64,000 nt of DNA from Paraburkholderia ginsengiterrae (lineage in GTDB: Bacteria > Pseudomonadota > Gammaproteobacteria > Burkholderiales > Burkholderiaceae), in NCBI RefSeq assembly GCF_001645125.1, contig NZ_LXKA01000087.1, positions 94,963 to 158,962 of the forward strand, written 5' to 3'. The position numbers were made by a program, and so were the translations under genes. Shown piece by piece: positions 45,069 through 54,142 of this stretch; positions within the stretch are counted from its first letter, which is position 1, and each line of letters opens with the position of its first letter. The notes beneath the pieces were generated by a model that saw only the letters and a list, made by a program, of their open reading frames with translations, was not told the DNA's origin and searched no databases.

Positions 45069-45837
45069 CAACAACATCGTCCGGGAAAAAGCCGAGGAAC
45101 TCGGCGGCTTTGTCTTCCCACGTCGACGTGCTCAATGCGACCGCATCAACTGAATGCAAAGCATTGGCAGTGGCTTGCCGATTCGAGACAAATCCCCACG
45201 AACTCGGCGCAGCTGCCGTCACCAGTCGCACTGACTCGAGCGCCTTCTGGAGACTGGCCTGGTCCGGGGTGTGAACGACGAACCCCTCGTTGCTCAATGC
45301 CGCGCTGTTGATGCCGAGCGCCTGACAGAGCGCGGACTTGGCTTCTACTTCAGCGGCGTCCGTGTTGCGTGATTCCGTGATCAGCGCGGCGATTTGCGAA
45401 TCGACGATTTTTCCTTCTCGTAACAGTGGGGGGCCGGCGTCTGTCCACGCCTCTGGCGGACAGGCTTTCTGTCCTACGTCCATTGAAATGAATGGATTAA
45501 TTTCTGCCGGGTAGATGCGGCAGACCAAAGGCCGGCTTTCGTAAGCTCCGCATCGCATGTCGTCGAGCAGATTCGGACACGGGCCGTCGAACGCCGCAAC
45601 AATGACCACCACCACTCGTATGGGCAGAGAACCGCTGGTGGCGGGAAATGAGCGGCGGCGCTTGTGCGCCGCGACCAGATTGTCCGGCGGCGGCTCCTCC
45701 GGCCACGGAATCGCCTCGACAAATAGCTGAACCTTGTCGCCTCGCCTCAGCCATGCGATTGATTCAGACACCGTCAACGGCAACCGAAGGTTGTGACAAC
45801 ATTTGCCGCACATCGTGCAATTGAAGTTGATATCCAT
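45034..45837 (-). CDS. YkgJ-family cysteine-cluster protein
   Basis: A 267-residue protein of the YkgJ/CxxCxxCC family. Metal-binding cysteines appear at the start (CTMCGKCCHN, residues 7-14) and again in CPNLLDDMRCGAYESRPLVCRIYP (about 93-116). The function is unknown; an Fe-S or zinc role is generally supposed. The C-terminal half is variable. The ATG at 45837 follows TGAGGATTC. The next 760 bases upstream contain iteron cluster B. Confidence 0.83.
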   Translation of the reverse strand: MDINFNCTMCGKCCHNLRLPLTVSESIAWLRRGDKVQLFVEAIPWPEEPPPDNLVAAHKRRRSFPATSGSLPIRVVVVIVAAFDGPCPNLLDDMRCGAYESRPLVCRIYPAEINPFISMDVGQKACPPEAWTDAGPPLLREGKIVDSQIAALITESRNTDAAEVEAKSALCQALGINSAALSNEGFVVHTPDQASLQKALESVRLVTAAAPSSWGFVSNRQATANALHSVDAVALSTSTWEDKAAEFLGFFPDDVVVKTSPSPETRS

Positions 45838-46602
45838 CCGTCAGAATCCTCAGCCTACCTGCCCATTCAAATATCTCACCGCTGTCTGGCCAGCCGGGGA
45901 GCAGGCGAGCGGTCAAACAAGGCGAGTCGTTGGTGTTAGTCGGTGTCGGCGGGAAAAACTGACAGCAACTCCAAAATAAGTTTTTTAGTGACGCATGCTC
46001 GCCAGGCGTAGATAGGCATGTCTCGACTACGGCTCTGCTCATGTCGATCTGGTCCTGTTTGGAGATTCCAGGTGAACAGCGTCTTTGCGATCAACGGTGA
46101 GGAATTCCAGGAGATGGCTTCGTTGCGATCAAAAGGTGAGGAATTCCAGGAGATGGCTTCGTCGCAATCAAAAGGTGAGGAATTCCAGGAGATGATCTTA
46201 TCCCGGTCAACGGTGAAGCTTTCCAGGAGACGGTTCAAATTCGTCGAGCGGTGAGCCGTTCCAGGAGCTGAACGGCACCTTACCTACCTATGAGAACGCG
46301 CCACGGTGAGGAGTTCCAGGAGATCACACGCAAAGGTGAGCGATTCCAGGAGGTGAGACACTACCACACCGGGTCCGCACCTGCCAAAAGGTGAGGATTT
46401 CCAGGGAATTCTCGTCATAGCCGCCGACGGTGAAGCGTCGAGCACTGAAACGACTCACCCTGACAACCCGATAGGTGAGAACATTCGGGAGACGTCGAGG
46501 TGAGAATATGGCTACCTGTCCGCGCACTTTAAATGCAAAGGTGAGAGAATTCGGGAGCACAGAACCAGACCTTCATCGGCCTCTCCACGTCCGTCAAACT
46601 CA
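45838..46602. other. Gene-free region carrying iteron cluster B
   Basis: About 760 bases without a credible gene. Open frames here (for example 46018-46254 and 45936-46238) are translations of the repeats themselves, giving the recurring GEEFQEM or SWNSSPF peptides. Confidence 0.8.
46093..46557 (+). repeat. Iteron cluster B (about 10 good copies)
   Basis: Copies of the repA-type iteron in the orientation AAAGGTGAG, variable bases, TTCCAGGAG or TTCGGGAG. Starts: 46093, 46132, 46171, 46209, 46247, 46302, 46332, 46387, 46471 and 46537, with degenerate ones near 46426 and 46496. The first five are 38-39 bases apart. Most share TTCCAGGAG rather than TTCGGGAG, a subfamily distinct from fields A and C. 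They lie about 10 kb from the main origin field and face the other way. Confidence 0.88.
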
Positions 46603-47298
46603 ATGACACCGAAAGCCTTCGCAAAGGAAATCAAGGCGGCGCTCTCGCCGCACGGCGACCCGGACCGTGCGCTGGCAATGCGCGCCTACATGCGCGGCCA
46701 GTTCGAGTTCATCGGCGTGCCGACACCGCTGCGGCGGCAGGCGGTACTGCCGGTATTCAAGCAACTGTCGATAGACAACGCCGGTCAACTGCTGGCTTAC
46801 GCCGATGTCTTATGGGCGTTGCCGGCGCGTGAATACCAGTACGTCGCCACGGATTTACTGGCGCGCAAATGGAAGACGCTGGCGACAGCGGATATCGCGC
46901 ATCTGTTAACGATGGCGCAGCACGCTTCCTGGTGGGATTCGATCGATCCGCTCGCGGGCGTGGTTGGCGACGTGGTGAAAGCGGCGCGAGTCGATACGCC
47001 CGGCGCACAGGCGACCATGGATGCAGCGCTTCAGCACGACTCGCTGTGGGTGCGGCGTATCGCGATGATTCATCAGCTCGGCTGGCGCGAGCACACGGAT
47101 GAAGATCGCCTGTTCGGTTACGCTCGTGCACTTGCCGCGGAAAGTGACTTCTTTATCCGCAAGGCGATTGGCTGGGCCTTGCGGGACTACGCCTGGCACG
47201 CGCCCGACGCGGTGAGCGGCTTTCTGTCGGCCTCACGCGATCTCATGTCGCCGCTCACCCTGCGTGAGGCATCGAAGCATCTGCCGCCCATCCGCTGA
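46603..47298 (+). CDS. AlkD-like DNA alkylation repair protein
   Basis: A 231-residue all-helical HEAT-repeat protein of the AlkD/AlkC DNA glycosylase superfamily. Typical blocks are MRAYMRGQFEFIGVPTPLRRQ, REYQYVATDLLARKW, MAQHASWWDSIDPLAGVVG, HDSLWVRRIAMIHQLGWRE and FFIRKAIGWALRDYAWHAPDAV. Members remove bulky or positively charged alkylated bases. There is no obvious ribosome site before the ATG at 46603, which comes directly after cluster B, so its expression may be affected by initiator binding there. Confidence 0.85.
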   Translation: MTPKAFAKEIKAALSPHGDPDRALAMRAYMRGQFEFIGVPTPLRRQAVLPVFKQLSIDNAGQLLAYADVLWALPAREYQYVATDLLARKWKTLATADIAHLLTMAQHASWWDSIDPLAGVVGDVVKAARVDTPGAQATMDAALQHDSLWVRRIAMIHQLGWREHTDEDRLFGYARALAAESDFFIRKAIGWALRDYAWHAPDAVSGFLSASRDLMSPLTLREASKHLPPIR

Positions 47299-47332
47299 TG
47301 CTTCGAGCGCTCGACATTCATCGGCGCGCGCG

Positions 47333-49105
47333 TCAATCCGCACCGTGCGCGAGCGCGACGCGCGCCTTCTCTTCCGGGCTATCCGCAACGAAATACTTCT
47401 TCGCCCACGACCCGTCCGGTGCGAGCATCAGGCGCTCATGCGCGTTGTCGCTCTTTTGCCGGATGGTCAACGCGCGTGCCCGATAGTGCTCGTAAAGCCG
47501 CAGGAATTCCGCGAGATACGTGCCGGCAATACGGCGGTCGCGAATTTCCAGCAGGTTCTCGTCGTTGAAGTGTTCCGAGTTGTTGCTCATATTCGCCGAG
47601 CCCGTGTAGACGATCGGATTCGCGCCCTCCGCGTCTATCACCAGAAACTTGTGGTGAATGATGACGGGCGCGTAGCTCGGCGCGTTCTCTCCAGGGAACA
47701 CTCGCAGCTCGGGTTCGAAGCCTGCCGGCACGGTGGCCGGTGAAAAATACTCCGCGTCGATCACGTCGTGCTTGTCGCGGCTGCGGTGATACAACTCCAT
47801 ATTGGCGAGCGCCGTCGTCGTGACGATCTTTCCGCTTGCTTCGGCTTCTTCCGCGGCTTGCGCCGATTTCGGGCTGATGTGGTTGACCAGGCCGAACATC
47901 ATTTGTCCTTTGTCGCCGGCCGCGAAACAGGCGTCGCGCAGCGGCGCGTCCGTCGGCATGAAGAGGCAGAACACGACGGAGTGCTTCGCGTTGTTGATTG
48001 CCTCGACAATCGTGTCGATCTGCAAACGCGAATTGCTCGCTTCCGGCGAAAAGCAGACACGCACTTTCGCGCTTCCGATCTGAATCGAGTCGGACCAGCC
48101 CGGCGCGAGCTTCGCCGTTTCAGCAATGCTCGGATTGCTCGCGAGCGCCCTGGCGCGCTCGCTATACAGCGTGGCCAACTCCGGCGAGTCGAACAGATGC
48201 AGCACGTTGGCCTGTTCGGTAATGCCTTCGGTGGTGAAATTGGCCGACCCCGTCAGCACCCGCGCCGGTGAGGGTTGCCCATTGCCGTCGTCCACAACGA
48301 TGAACTTGTCATGCATGATGTGCGTCTTGTCGCGAGGCGCGAAAGTCGCGACGTCGGCAAGCTGGTCGACGGCGGGCTGATTCGGCGACGGTGCGGGCGG
48401 CTTGCCCTTCTGCATCACCTCATGCGAGTCGTACACGATCGCGAGCGACGCCTTGCCCTGCTTCTCACCGAAGGCCTGGAAGGCGGGGATCGCCCACAGC
48501 GGATCGGTGAGGTGATACACCGCCGAAGCCGCACGATGCGCGTGGTCGAGCGTGAGCGCGAAAACCTGCTGCAAGTCATTCGCGAGCCACGTGCGCAGTT
48601 GCAACGCCTGGTCCGCCGATGGCGCCGCGTGCGGCGCGAGATGCAGCGCGGCGACTTTGCGCGCGAACGCCTGCGAGCTGACCACCGCGCGGTTGAACCA
48701 CGAACCGATGTTCGCCTCGATATGCGCGGGCAGAGTCAGTTTGCATTCGCCCTTTTGCGCGTCGAGCAATTGCGGCGCGTCCGCTGTGCCGACCACGGGG
48801 TAGACGAGATAGGTGAACGACTTTTCGCGGTCCGCTTCGTCGATATGCGCATCCCACCACATGAATTTCTGGATCGGCGCCTGGTTCGACGGCGCGTCTT
48901 GCTGCGTATCCGGCACCGCCCCTTTGAAAGTCAAACGGTTGGGCAGCCAGCTGCTGGCTTCCCGATCGTGCCCGTCGGCGGCGAGAAAACCCGGCGTGCG
49001 TTTGATCGCGAAACCGAGAAAGTCTTCACGTGTGCCGCCGTCGGGCCAATCGAAAGCGAGTAGGACCAGCGTTGGGGACAGATAGCTGCGGACACTGACG
49101 GTCAT
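47333..49105 (-). CDS. Phospholipase-D-like protein
   Basis: A 590-residue protein with two HKD-type halves: HDKFIVVDDGNGQPSPARVLTGSANFT (about residues 290-320) and HHKFLVIDAEGANPIVYTGSANMSNNSEHFNDENLLEI (about 495-535). These are the catalytic HxK(x)4D motifs of the phospholipase D/cardiolipin synthase/nuclease superfamily. No signal peptide is seen. The first 200 residues are specific to this protein. The ATG at 49105 follows GTGGAGCC. The substrate (lipid or nucleic acid) cannot be decided. Confidence 0.85.
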   Translation of the reverse strand: MTVSVRSYLSPTLVLLAFDWPDGGTREDFLGFAIKRTPGFLAADGHDREASSWLPNRLTFKGAVPDTQQDAPSNQAPIQKFMWWDAHIDEADREKSFTYLVYPVVGTADAPQLLDAQKGECKLTLPAHIEANIGSWFNRAVVSSQAFARKVAALHLAPHAAPSADQALQLRTWLANDLQQVFALTLDHAHRAASAVYHLTDPLWAIPAFQAFGEKQGKASLAIVYDSHEVMQKGKPPAPSPNQPAVDQLADVATFAPRDKTHIMHDKFIVVDDGNGQPSPARVLTGSANFTTEGITEQANVLHLFDSPELATLYSERARALASNPSIAETAKLAPGWSDSIQIGSAKVRVCFSPEASNSRLQIDTIVEAINNAKHSVVFCLFMPTDAPLRDACFAAGDKGQMMFGLVNHISPKSAQAAEEAEASGKIVTTTALANMELYHRSRDKHDVIDAEYFSPATVPAGFEPELRVFPGENAPSYAPVIIHHKFLVIDAEGANPIVYTGSANMSNNSEHFNDENLLEIRDRRIAGTYLAEFLRLYEHYRARALTIRQKSDNAHERLMLAPDGSWAKKYFVADSPEEKARVALAHGAD

Positions 49106-49382
49106 CGGTAGGCTCCACGGGGTCGAACGAAGCTTTAGTCTGGACGCGCAGTTTGTTGGAACAGTGACAATTCGTAAAAACAAAAAGCATTAATTAACGG
49201 CAGTTAAATAAAAAACTTGAGCAATAAATTTAACGCGTTGAATGCATTTAAAAAATCGACAGTCATCGCTTAGTAACATGCGTCCGCAATACTCAGCGGC
49301 GCTGCAAGTAGGACCATATTTCGCATAAAACGCGCTGCTCCCAACGAGGACTGACGCGAAGGCCAGACCCCGGGGGGTTCAA

Positions 49383-51773
49383 ATGACTATTCGTCATCGC
49401 ATCACGCTATTGGTTGTATTGATGTTCGTCGCCCTATCGGCGATTGGCGGCTACGCCGTCTATCAGACGCGCGGCAGCGCGGCCGAAGTGCGCAAGGTCA
49501 CGGAAGGTGTCGTGCCCAGCGCGCTCGCCTCTGCCGACCTCGTGTCGCAAGTCAAGGACGTGCAGTTGGCGACGATGACGCTGGTCTACGCGCCCGACGC
49601 CAACATGGTCTCCCAGGCCCAGGACGATCTGAAGAAGAAGCGCGTCTCGCTGCAGCAGGCGCTCGCCTTGCAGGCAAGGGACGCCGCGAGCCACGCCCAG
49701 AAGGGGCTCGTTTCGCAGGCTAATGAGAGTCTAGAAAACTATTTCTCCGCCATTGCCGACACGGCCAAAATGAAGGCCGACGGCAAGAACGAGCTCGCGC
49801 AGGCGTATCTGTTCGCCAACGTCGCACAGTATCGTGACGAGCTGGAAGGAATCGTCGAAACCTTGCGCGTCGAGAAGAACCGCGAGAAGGACGACGCGAT
49901 CACCACGCTGAATGCCAGGCTTGCCACCACGACCACGGCGATTGCGGTCGTTACCGGCATCGCCATTATTCTGCTGACTTCGATCGGTTCACTGCTCTAC
50001 CGCCAGATTACGCGCCCGCTTATCCGCATGCAGGCCATGATGAGCGAGATCGCGTCGAGCCAGGACTTCACGCGCCGCGTGCCGGTGGGCCGGTTGGATG
50101 AGATCGGCCATTCGATTGTCGCCTTCAACGGCATGATCGAGAAGATTCAGGAAAGCTCCGCGCAGCTCAAGCAGAAAACCGCCGATATCCAGGCGATGTT
50201 GCAGAACATGCAGCAAGGTATTCTGACCGTGATCGACGGTGCCGTGATCCACTCGGAGTACTCGGCGTATCTGGAAGACATCTTCGAGACGAAGGACATT
50301 GCCGGCCGCGGTCTGATGGATCTGGTGTTCGCGGATACCGACCTCGGCTCGGACGCGCTCTCGCAAGTCGATGCGGCCGCGCATGCGTGCCTTGGCGAAG
50401 ACTGCATCAACTTCGCGTTCAATCAGCACCTGCTGGTCGGCGAGATTTCGAAGCGCATGCCCGATGGGCGCGTGAAGATTCTCGACCTGACGTGGTCAGC
50501 GATTACCGATGAAAACGACGTCATCCTGCGCCTTATGTTGTGCGTGCGCGACGTCACCGAATTGCGCAAGCTCGCGGCGGAAGCCGGCGAACAGCGCCGC
50601 CGCCTCGATATGATCGGCGAGATTCTCGCGGTCAGCGAAGAGAAGTTCCATCACTTCATTGAAAGCTCCGCGGGCTTTATCAGCGAAAACGAGCGGATCA
50701 TTCGCAAGCATTCGGAAGCGGATCACGCGGCGATTGCCGAGCTGTTCCGCAACATGCACACCATCAAGGGCAATGCGCGCACTTATAACCTGCAGCATCT
50801 GACCAACGTCGTGCATGAAACCGAGCAGAGCTATCACGAACTGCGCCAGCCGGAGACGGATCGTCCGTGGGATCAGGAACATCTGATGGCCGAGCTGATG
50901 CGTGTGCGCGAAGCGATCGACAGCTACGCGAAGATCAACGAACAGAGCCTGGGCCGCAAGAGTAAAGGCCAGGGCGATGACGCCGGCAATTCGGGCCACT
51001 ACGTGATGGTCGCGAAGGACCACATCCAGCACACGCTGAGCATGCTGGATCAAACCAATGCCGGCGAACTCCACGAACTGCAATCGATGCGCGATACGCT
51101 GCGCCGCACGCTGCGGGCACTGGGCAGCGAGAGCGTGCGCGACGCGCTGTCCGGCGTGCTGGATTCGCTGCCTTCGCTCGCGAGCGAGTTGGGCAAGCCC
51201 GCGCCGACCGTGCGGATCGACGACAACGGCTACCGTCTGCGTGGCGAAGCGGGTGGCACGCTGAACAACGTATTCATGCATCTGCTGCGCAATTCGATGG
51301 ACCACGGCATTGAATCCGCCGAGGCGCGCAGTGCCAATGGCAAGACGCCGGCCGGCACGATCGATATCGAAGTCGGCGTGGACAACGGCGCGCTGCAGAT
51401 CACGCTCAGCGACGACGGCTGCGGCCTTGCGCTCGAACGGATTCGCGGGATCGCCATGGAGCGCGGCTGGATCGGCAGCGGCGACGCGCTGAGCGACGAG
51501 GCCATCGCCGATTTCATTTTCCGGCCGGGCTTCTCGACCGCGGAAACGGTCACGGAGCTGTCAGGCCGCGGAGTCGGCATGGACGCCGTGCGTGATTTCC
51601 TCCGGCGCGCGAACGGCAACATCGAACTGCGCTTTACCGACGATCATCGTGGCGCCGCGTACCGTCAGTTCCAGACGATCGTCTGCCTGCCGGACAGCGT
51701 TGCCGTTGATACGCTCGGCGTGGCAGCGCGTGGCGAAGCCGGGGTACCGCAACTCGACGCGATGGCGGACTGA
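49383..51773 (+). CDS. Membrane-anchored CheA-like kinase with HAMP, PAS, HPt and ATPase domains
   Basis: A 796-residue protein that merges chemoreceptor and kinase parts. TM helices near 7-27 and 183-205 enclose a four-helix-bundle-type sensor; HAMP follows (about 206-262), then a PAS domain (about 270-390), a histidine phosphotransfer domain with FRNMHTIKGNARTY (about 455) and a CheA-type ATPase domain with LLRNSMDHGIES (N box), LSDDGCGL and SGRGVGM. No CheW-like C-terminal regulatory domain is present. It heads a five-gene operon with an MCP-like protein, two CheX-like proteins and CheY, so it is the probable phosphodonor. Confidence 0.88.
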   Translation: MTIRHRITLLVVLMFVALSAIGGYAVYQTRGSAAEVRKVTEGVVPSALASADLVSQVKDVQLATMTLVYAPDANMVSQAQDDLKKKRVSLQQALALQARDAASHAQKGLVSQANESLENYFSAIADTAKMKADGKNELAQAYLFANVAQYRDELEGIVETLRVEKNREKDDAITTLNARLATTTTAIAVVTGIAIILLTSIGSLLYRQITRPLIRMQAMMSEIASSQDFTRRVPVGRLDEIGHSIVAFNGMIEKIQESSAQLKQKTADIQAMLQNMQQGILTVIDGAVIHSEYSAYLEDIFETKDIAGRGLMDLVFADTDLGSDALSQVDAAAHACLGEDCINFAFNQHLLVGEISKRMPDGRVKILDLTWSAITDENDVILRLMLCVRDVTELRKLAAEAGEQRRRLDMIGEILAVSEEKFHHFIESSAGFISENERIIRKHSEADHAAIAELFRNMHTIKGNARTYNLQHLTNVVHETEQSYHELRQPETDRPWDQEHLMAELMRVREAIDSYAKINEQSLGRKSKGQGDDAGNSGHYVMVAKDHIQHTLSMLDQTNAGELHELQSMRDTLRRTLRALGSESVRDALSGVLDSLPSLASELGKPAPTVRIDDNGYRLRGEAGGTLNNVFMHLLRNSMDHGIESAEARSANGKTPAGTIDIEVGVDNGALQITLSDDGCGLALERIRGIAMERGWIGSGDALSDEAIADFIFRPGFSTAETVTELSGRGVGMDAVRDFLRRANGNIELRFTDDHRGAAYRQFQTIVCLPDSVAVDTLGVAARGEAGVPQLDAMAD

Positions 51774-51842
51774 GCGCCGGACGGGCGCAATAAGCGGAGC
51801 ACTAACGGGCGCACTTCGCGGCGGATTTCGAAGGAAACGGTT

Positions 51843-52577
51843 GTGATTCAACAGTATGTACTGGCAGCGGCAGCAGGCAGCGCGGTTACCGCGCTGCTGG
51901 CATTTGTGGCCCACAAGATGCACAGCACCAGGCTGGCGGCACGGTTGCGCGACGAAGCGCAGGCACGGGTCGACGCGCTGAAGGCCGAGCAGACCGACCA
52001 CGACGCAGCGCTCCGCGAACGCGAAGAGGCGGCGCAGGAACTGCAGTCGTTGACCGAGCAATTGCGCGACGAGTTGATGCAGCAATCGGCGAGTGCCGAA
52101 GACCTGCGCGCGGCGCTCAAAGCGGCCACTGAGGATAAGGACCAGTGGGCGTATCAGGCTCAACGGATCGCCGGCGAAGCTGAGCGTCTCAAGAGTCTCG
52201 GTGCGACGTTTGAGCGCTGGCACGAGCAGATGATTTCGCTGATGACGCAAAACCAGGACATGCACTCGAAGAATGAGGAGCTGTCCTCGATTGTGCGGCA
52301 TGTGGTGATCGTGTCGCTCAACGCGTCGATCGAGGCCGCGCGTGCGGGTCCGGCCGGCCGTGGCTTCGCGGTCGTGGCGAGCGAAGTGCGCGCGCTTGCA
52401 GCGCGTTCCGAGGAGTTGTCGAAGAGCTATCGCGACAGCCTGCATCGCAATGACCTGACCACGACCTCGACGTTCCAGGACATTCAGGCCGGCGGCAAGA
52501 TGATTTCGGCGTCGCTTGCCAGCGTCGAATCGCTGGCCAACCAGTTTCATTCGAAGCTGCAAGAGGTGGCGGTGTGA
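51843..52577 (+). CDS. Minimal MCP-like signalling protein
   Basis: A 244-residue protein with one N-terminal membrane helix (about residues 4-24), a charged coiled coil, and the hairpin-tip signature of methyl-accepting chemotaxis proteins: VVIVSLNASIEAARAGPAGRGFAVVASEVRALAARSEELS (about 160-200). There is no periplasmic sensor and no HAMP. The start is a GTG at 51843 after AAGGAAACG. Its stop overlaps the GTG of the next gene (GTGA). It probably forms the signalling scaffold with the CheA-like kinase. Confidence 0.85.
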   Translation: MIQQYVLAAAAGSAVTALLAFVAHKMHSTRLAARLRDEAQARVDALKAEQTDHDAALREREEAAQELQSLTEQLRDELMQQSASAEDLRAALKAATEDKDQWAYQAQRIAGEAERLKSLGATFERWHEQMISLMTQNQDMHSKNEELSSIVRHVVIVSLNASIEAARAGPAGRGFAVVASEVRALAARSEELSKSYRDSLHRNDLTTTSTFQDIQAGGKMISASLASVESLANQFHSKLQEVAV

Positions 52578-53113
52578 TTTCGGCCCATGCCCGGGATAGC
52601 TTCGAACGCATTTTCCGTAAGGCCGCGCAGGCGCGTTTGCCGCTGGATTCGAACGACCTGTGCGAGATCGTGTCGCTTGCCGATGCGAGTGCCGGCACGA
52701 GCAAAGACACGCAAGTGGTCGTGCTGACCATTTCGTCGATGGTGTTCAGACTGCTGCTGATCCTGCACTTCGACGAAGACGACAGCACGCGCGCCTACTA
52801 CCTGAAAGAGGCCGAAGAGCGGCCCTTCCAGGAAGCCTTTCTGGAAATCTGCAATCTGTGCTGCGGCGCCATCAATCAGGAATTGTTGCGCTACTTTCCC
52901 GACCTCGGCATGTCGACGCCGTATGTATTGGAAGCAGGTTGCCTGCCCTATCTGCATGAGTTGAAGCCGGGTTTGCTGTCGTCGTATTCGGTCACGCTCA
53001 ACGGTTCGGTGCGGCTTGCCGCCACGTTGTGCGTGTGCACGCATGCGCCGATCGACTTTGTCGCGGACACGAGCGCTATTGAGGAAACCAGCGGAGAGCT
53101 GGAGTTGTTTTGA
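52574..53113 (+). CDS. CheX-like protein
   Basis: A 179-residue cytoplasmic protein. The segment FQEAFLEICNLCCGAINQELLRYFPDLGMSTPYVLEAG (about 92-129) holds an ExxN pair (EICN) as in the active site of CheX/CheC phosphatases, followed by the usual Pro-rich strand. It starts with a GTG overlapping the previous stop. The C-terminus ends GELELF, a tail almost repeated in the next protein (GELDLF). The likely role is dephosphorylation of the operon CheY; this is inference. Confidence 0.7.
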   Translation: MISAHARDSFERIFRKAAQARLPLDSNDLCEIVSLADASAGTSKDTQVVVLTISSMVFRLLLILHFDEDDSTRAYYLKEAEERPFQEAFLEICNLCCGAINQELLRYFPDLGMSTPYVLEAGCLPYLHELKPGLLSSYSVTLNGSVRLAATLCVCTHAPIDFVADTSAIEETSGELELF

Positions 53114-53150
53114 TTGTGCGTTGTATAGCCGCCGTGAGCAGGAACGTAAG

Positions 53151-54122
53151 ATGAACATGAATAAACCGGTCAGCAAGGTGCTGGTGCTGGACGACTGCCC
53201 GGTGCACAAGGAAGTGCTGAAACGCTTTTGCGACGAGAACAATCTGGTAGGCGTGAAAGTCGGCAAGAACCGCTTGCAATCCGTCTTGCGCTCGAACATC
53301 GATCTGGGCGCGGTGCTGTTCGCCGAATGTTACGGCGGCTCCGCGGAAGCCAGCGCCGAGATCGCGATCAGAATCAACGCGGTGCGTCCCGAGTTACCGA
53401 TCATCATGCGCCGGGAGCGCGACGCGAGCATGGACGACTTGCCGGAGAGTTTGCGCCGCGTGGTCTGTGCGGCGTACGTCGCGCATGACATGGCGCCGCT
53501 GCAGAAGGTAATCGACGAGTACATCTTCAGTCTGGACTATCCAAACGCACTGGTGCGCGGTATCGCGGACATGACGCAGGCGATTCTCGGCGACGTGTTC
53601 AAGGACCTGACCATCACGTGCGACACGCCGTATATCGTGCGCGACCGGATCATCTTCGGTGAGGTGTTCAGCCTGATTCCGCTGGAAAGCGCATGGTGCC
53701 GCGGCTACATGATGATGCAGGCCGAGGAGGCGCCGATTCTCGAGTTGCTCGACCGTTACCAGATGATTGACGGCGCGCAACCCGGCGAGGCGGATTTCCG
53801 CGATCTGAACAGCGTGCTCGGCGAAGTGACGAACCTCATCTGGGGCTCGTTCAAGAACCGGTATGTCGGCGACGCGGACGCCTTGCTGCGCAGCCAGGTG
53901 CAGGTGCCGCTGCTGGTGAATCACAAACACAAGTACATCTCGTTCGGCAGCGGCAATCCGCAACTGTGCTTCATGTACTGGCTTAAAGACCCGCAATCGG
54001 GCCGCGCGGTGAAGTTGCATCAACGGTTTGTGTTCAGCCTGGCCTGGTCGCCGGAAGACTTCAAGGAAGTCACGGACGACGTCGGCGCAATGGTCGAGGC
54101 AGGTGAACTGGATCTGTTCTGA
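53151..54122 (+). CDS. Degenerate receiver fused to a CheX-like domain
   Basis: A 323-residue protein. Residues 8-125 have a receiver fold outline (VLVLDDCPVHKEVLKRF), but the phospho-acceptor position reads VLFAECYGG instead of an Asp, the Thr/Ser position is IIMRRER and the Lys is missing (YVAHDMA), so it is a pseudo-receiver. Residues about 135-310 are CheX-like, with LNSVLGEVTNLIWGSFKN giving the ExxN active-site pair. The C-terminus ends GELDLF, like its neighbour. The ATG at 53151 follows AGGAA. It may be a phosphatase tuned by protein contact instead of phosphorylation. Confidence 0.75.
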   Translation: MNMNKPVSKVLVLDDCPVHKEVLKRFCDENNLVGVKVGKNRLQSVLRSNIDLGAVLFAECYGGSAEASAEIAIRINAVRPELPIIMRRERDASMDDLPESLRRVVCAAYVAHDMAPLQKVIDEYIFSLDYPNALVRGIADMTQAILGDVFKDLTITCDTPYIVRDRIIFGEVFSLIPLESAWCRGYMMMQAEEAPILELLDRYQMIDGAQPGEADFRDLNSVLGEVTNLIWGSFKNRYVGDADALLRSQVQVPLLVNHKHKYISFGSGNPQLCFMYWLKDPQSGRAVKLHQRFVFSLAWSPEDFKEVTDDVGAMVEAGELDLF

Positions 54123-54142
54123 ATGTTGTCAAAGGAAAAAAC

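Noticed and set aside
46018-46254. Open frame with repeating GEEFQEM peptide
   Set aside because: It is simply the translation of iteron cluster B; the repeat unit and its phase explain it fully. The minus-strand frame 45936-46238 (SWNSSPF repeats) is the same artefact.
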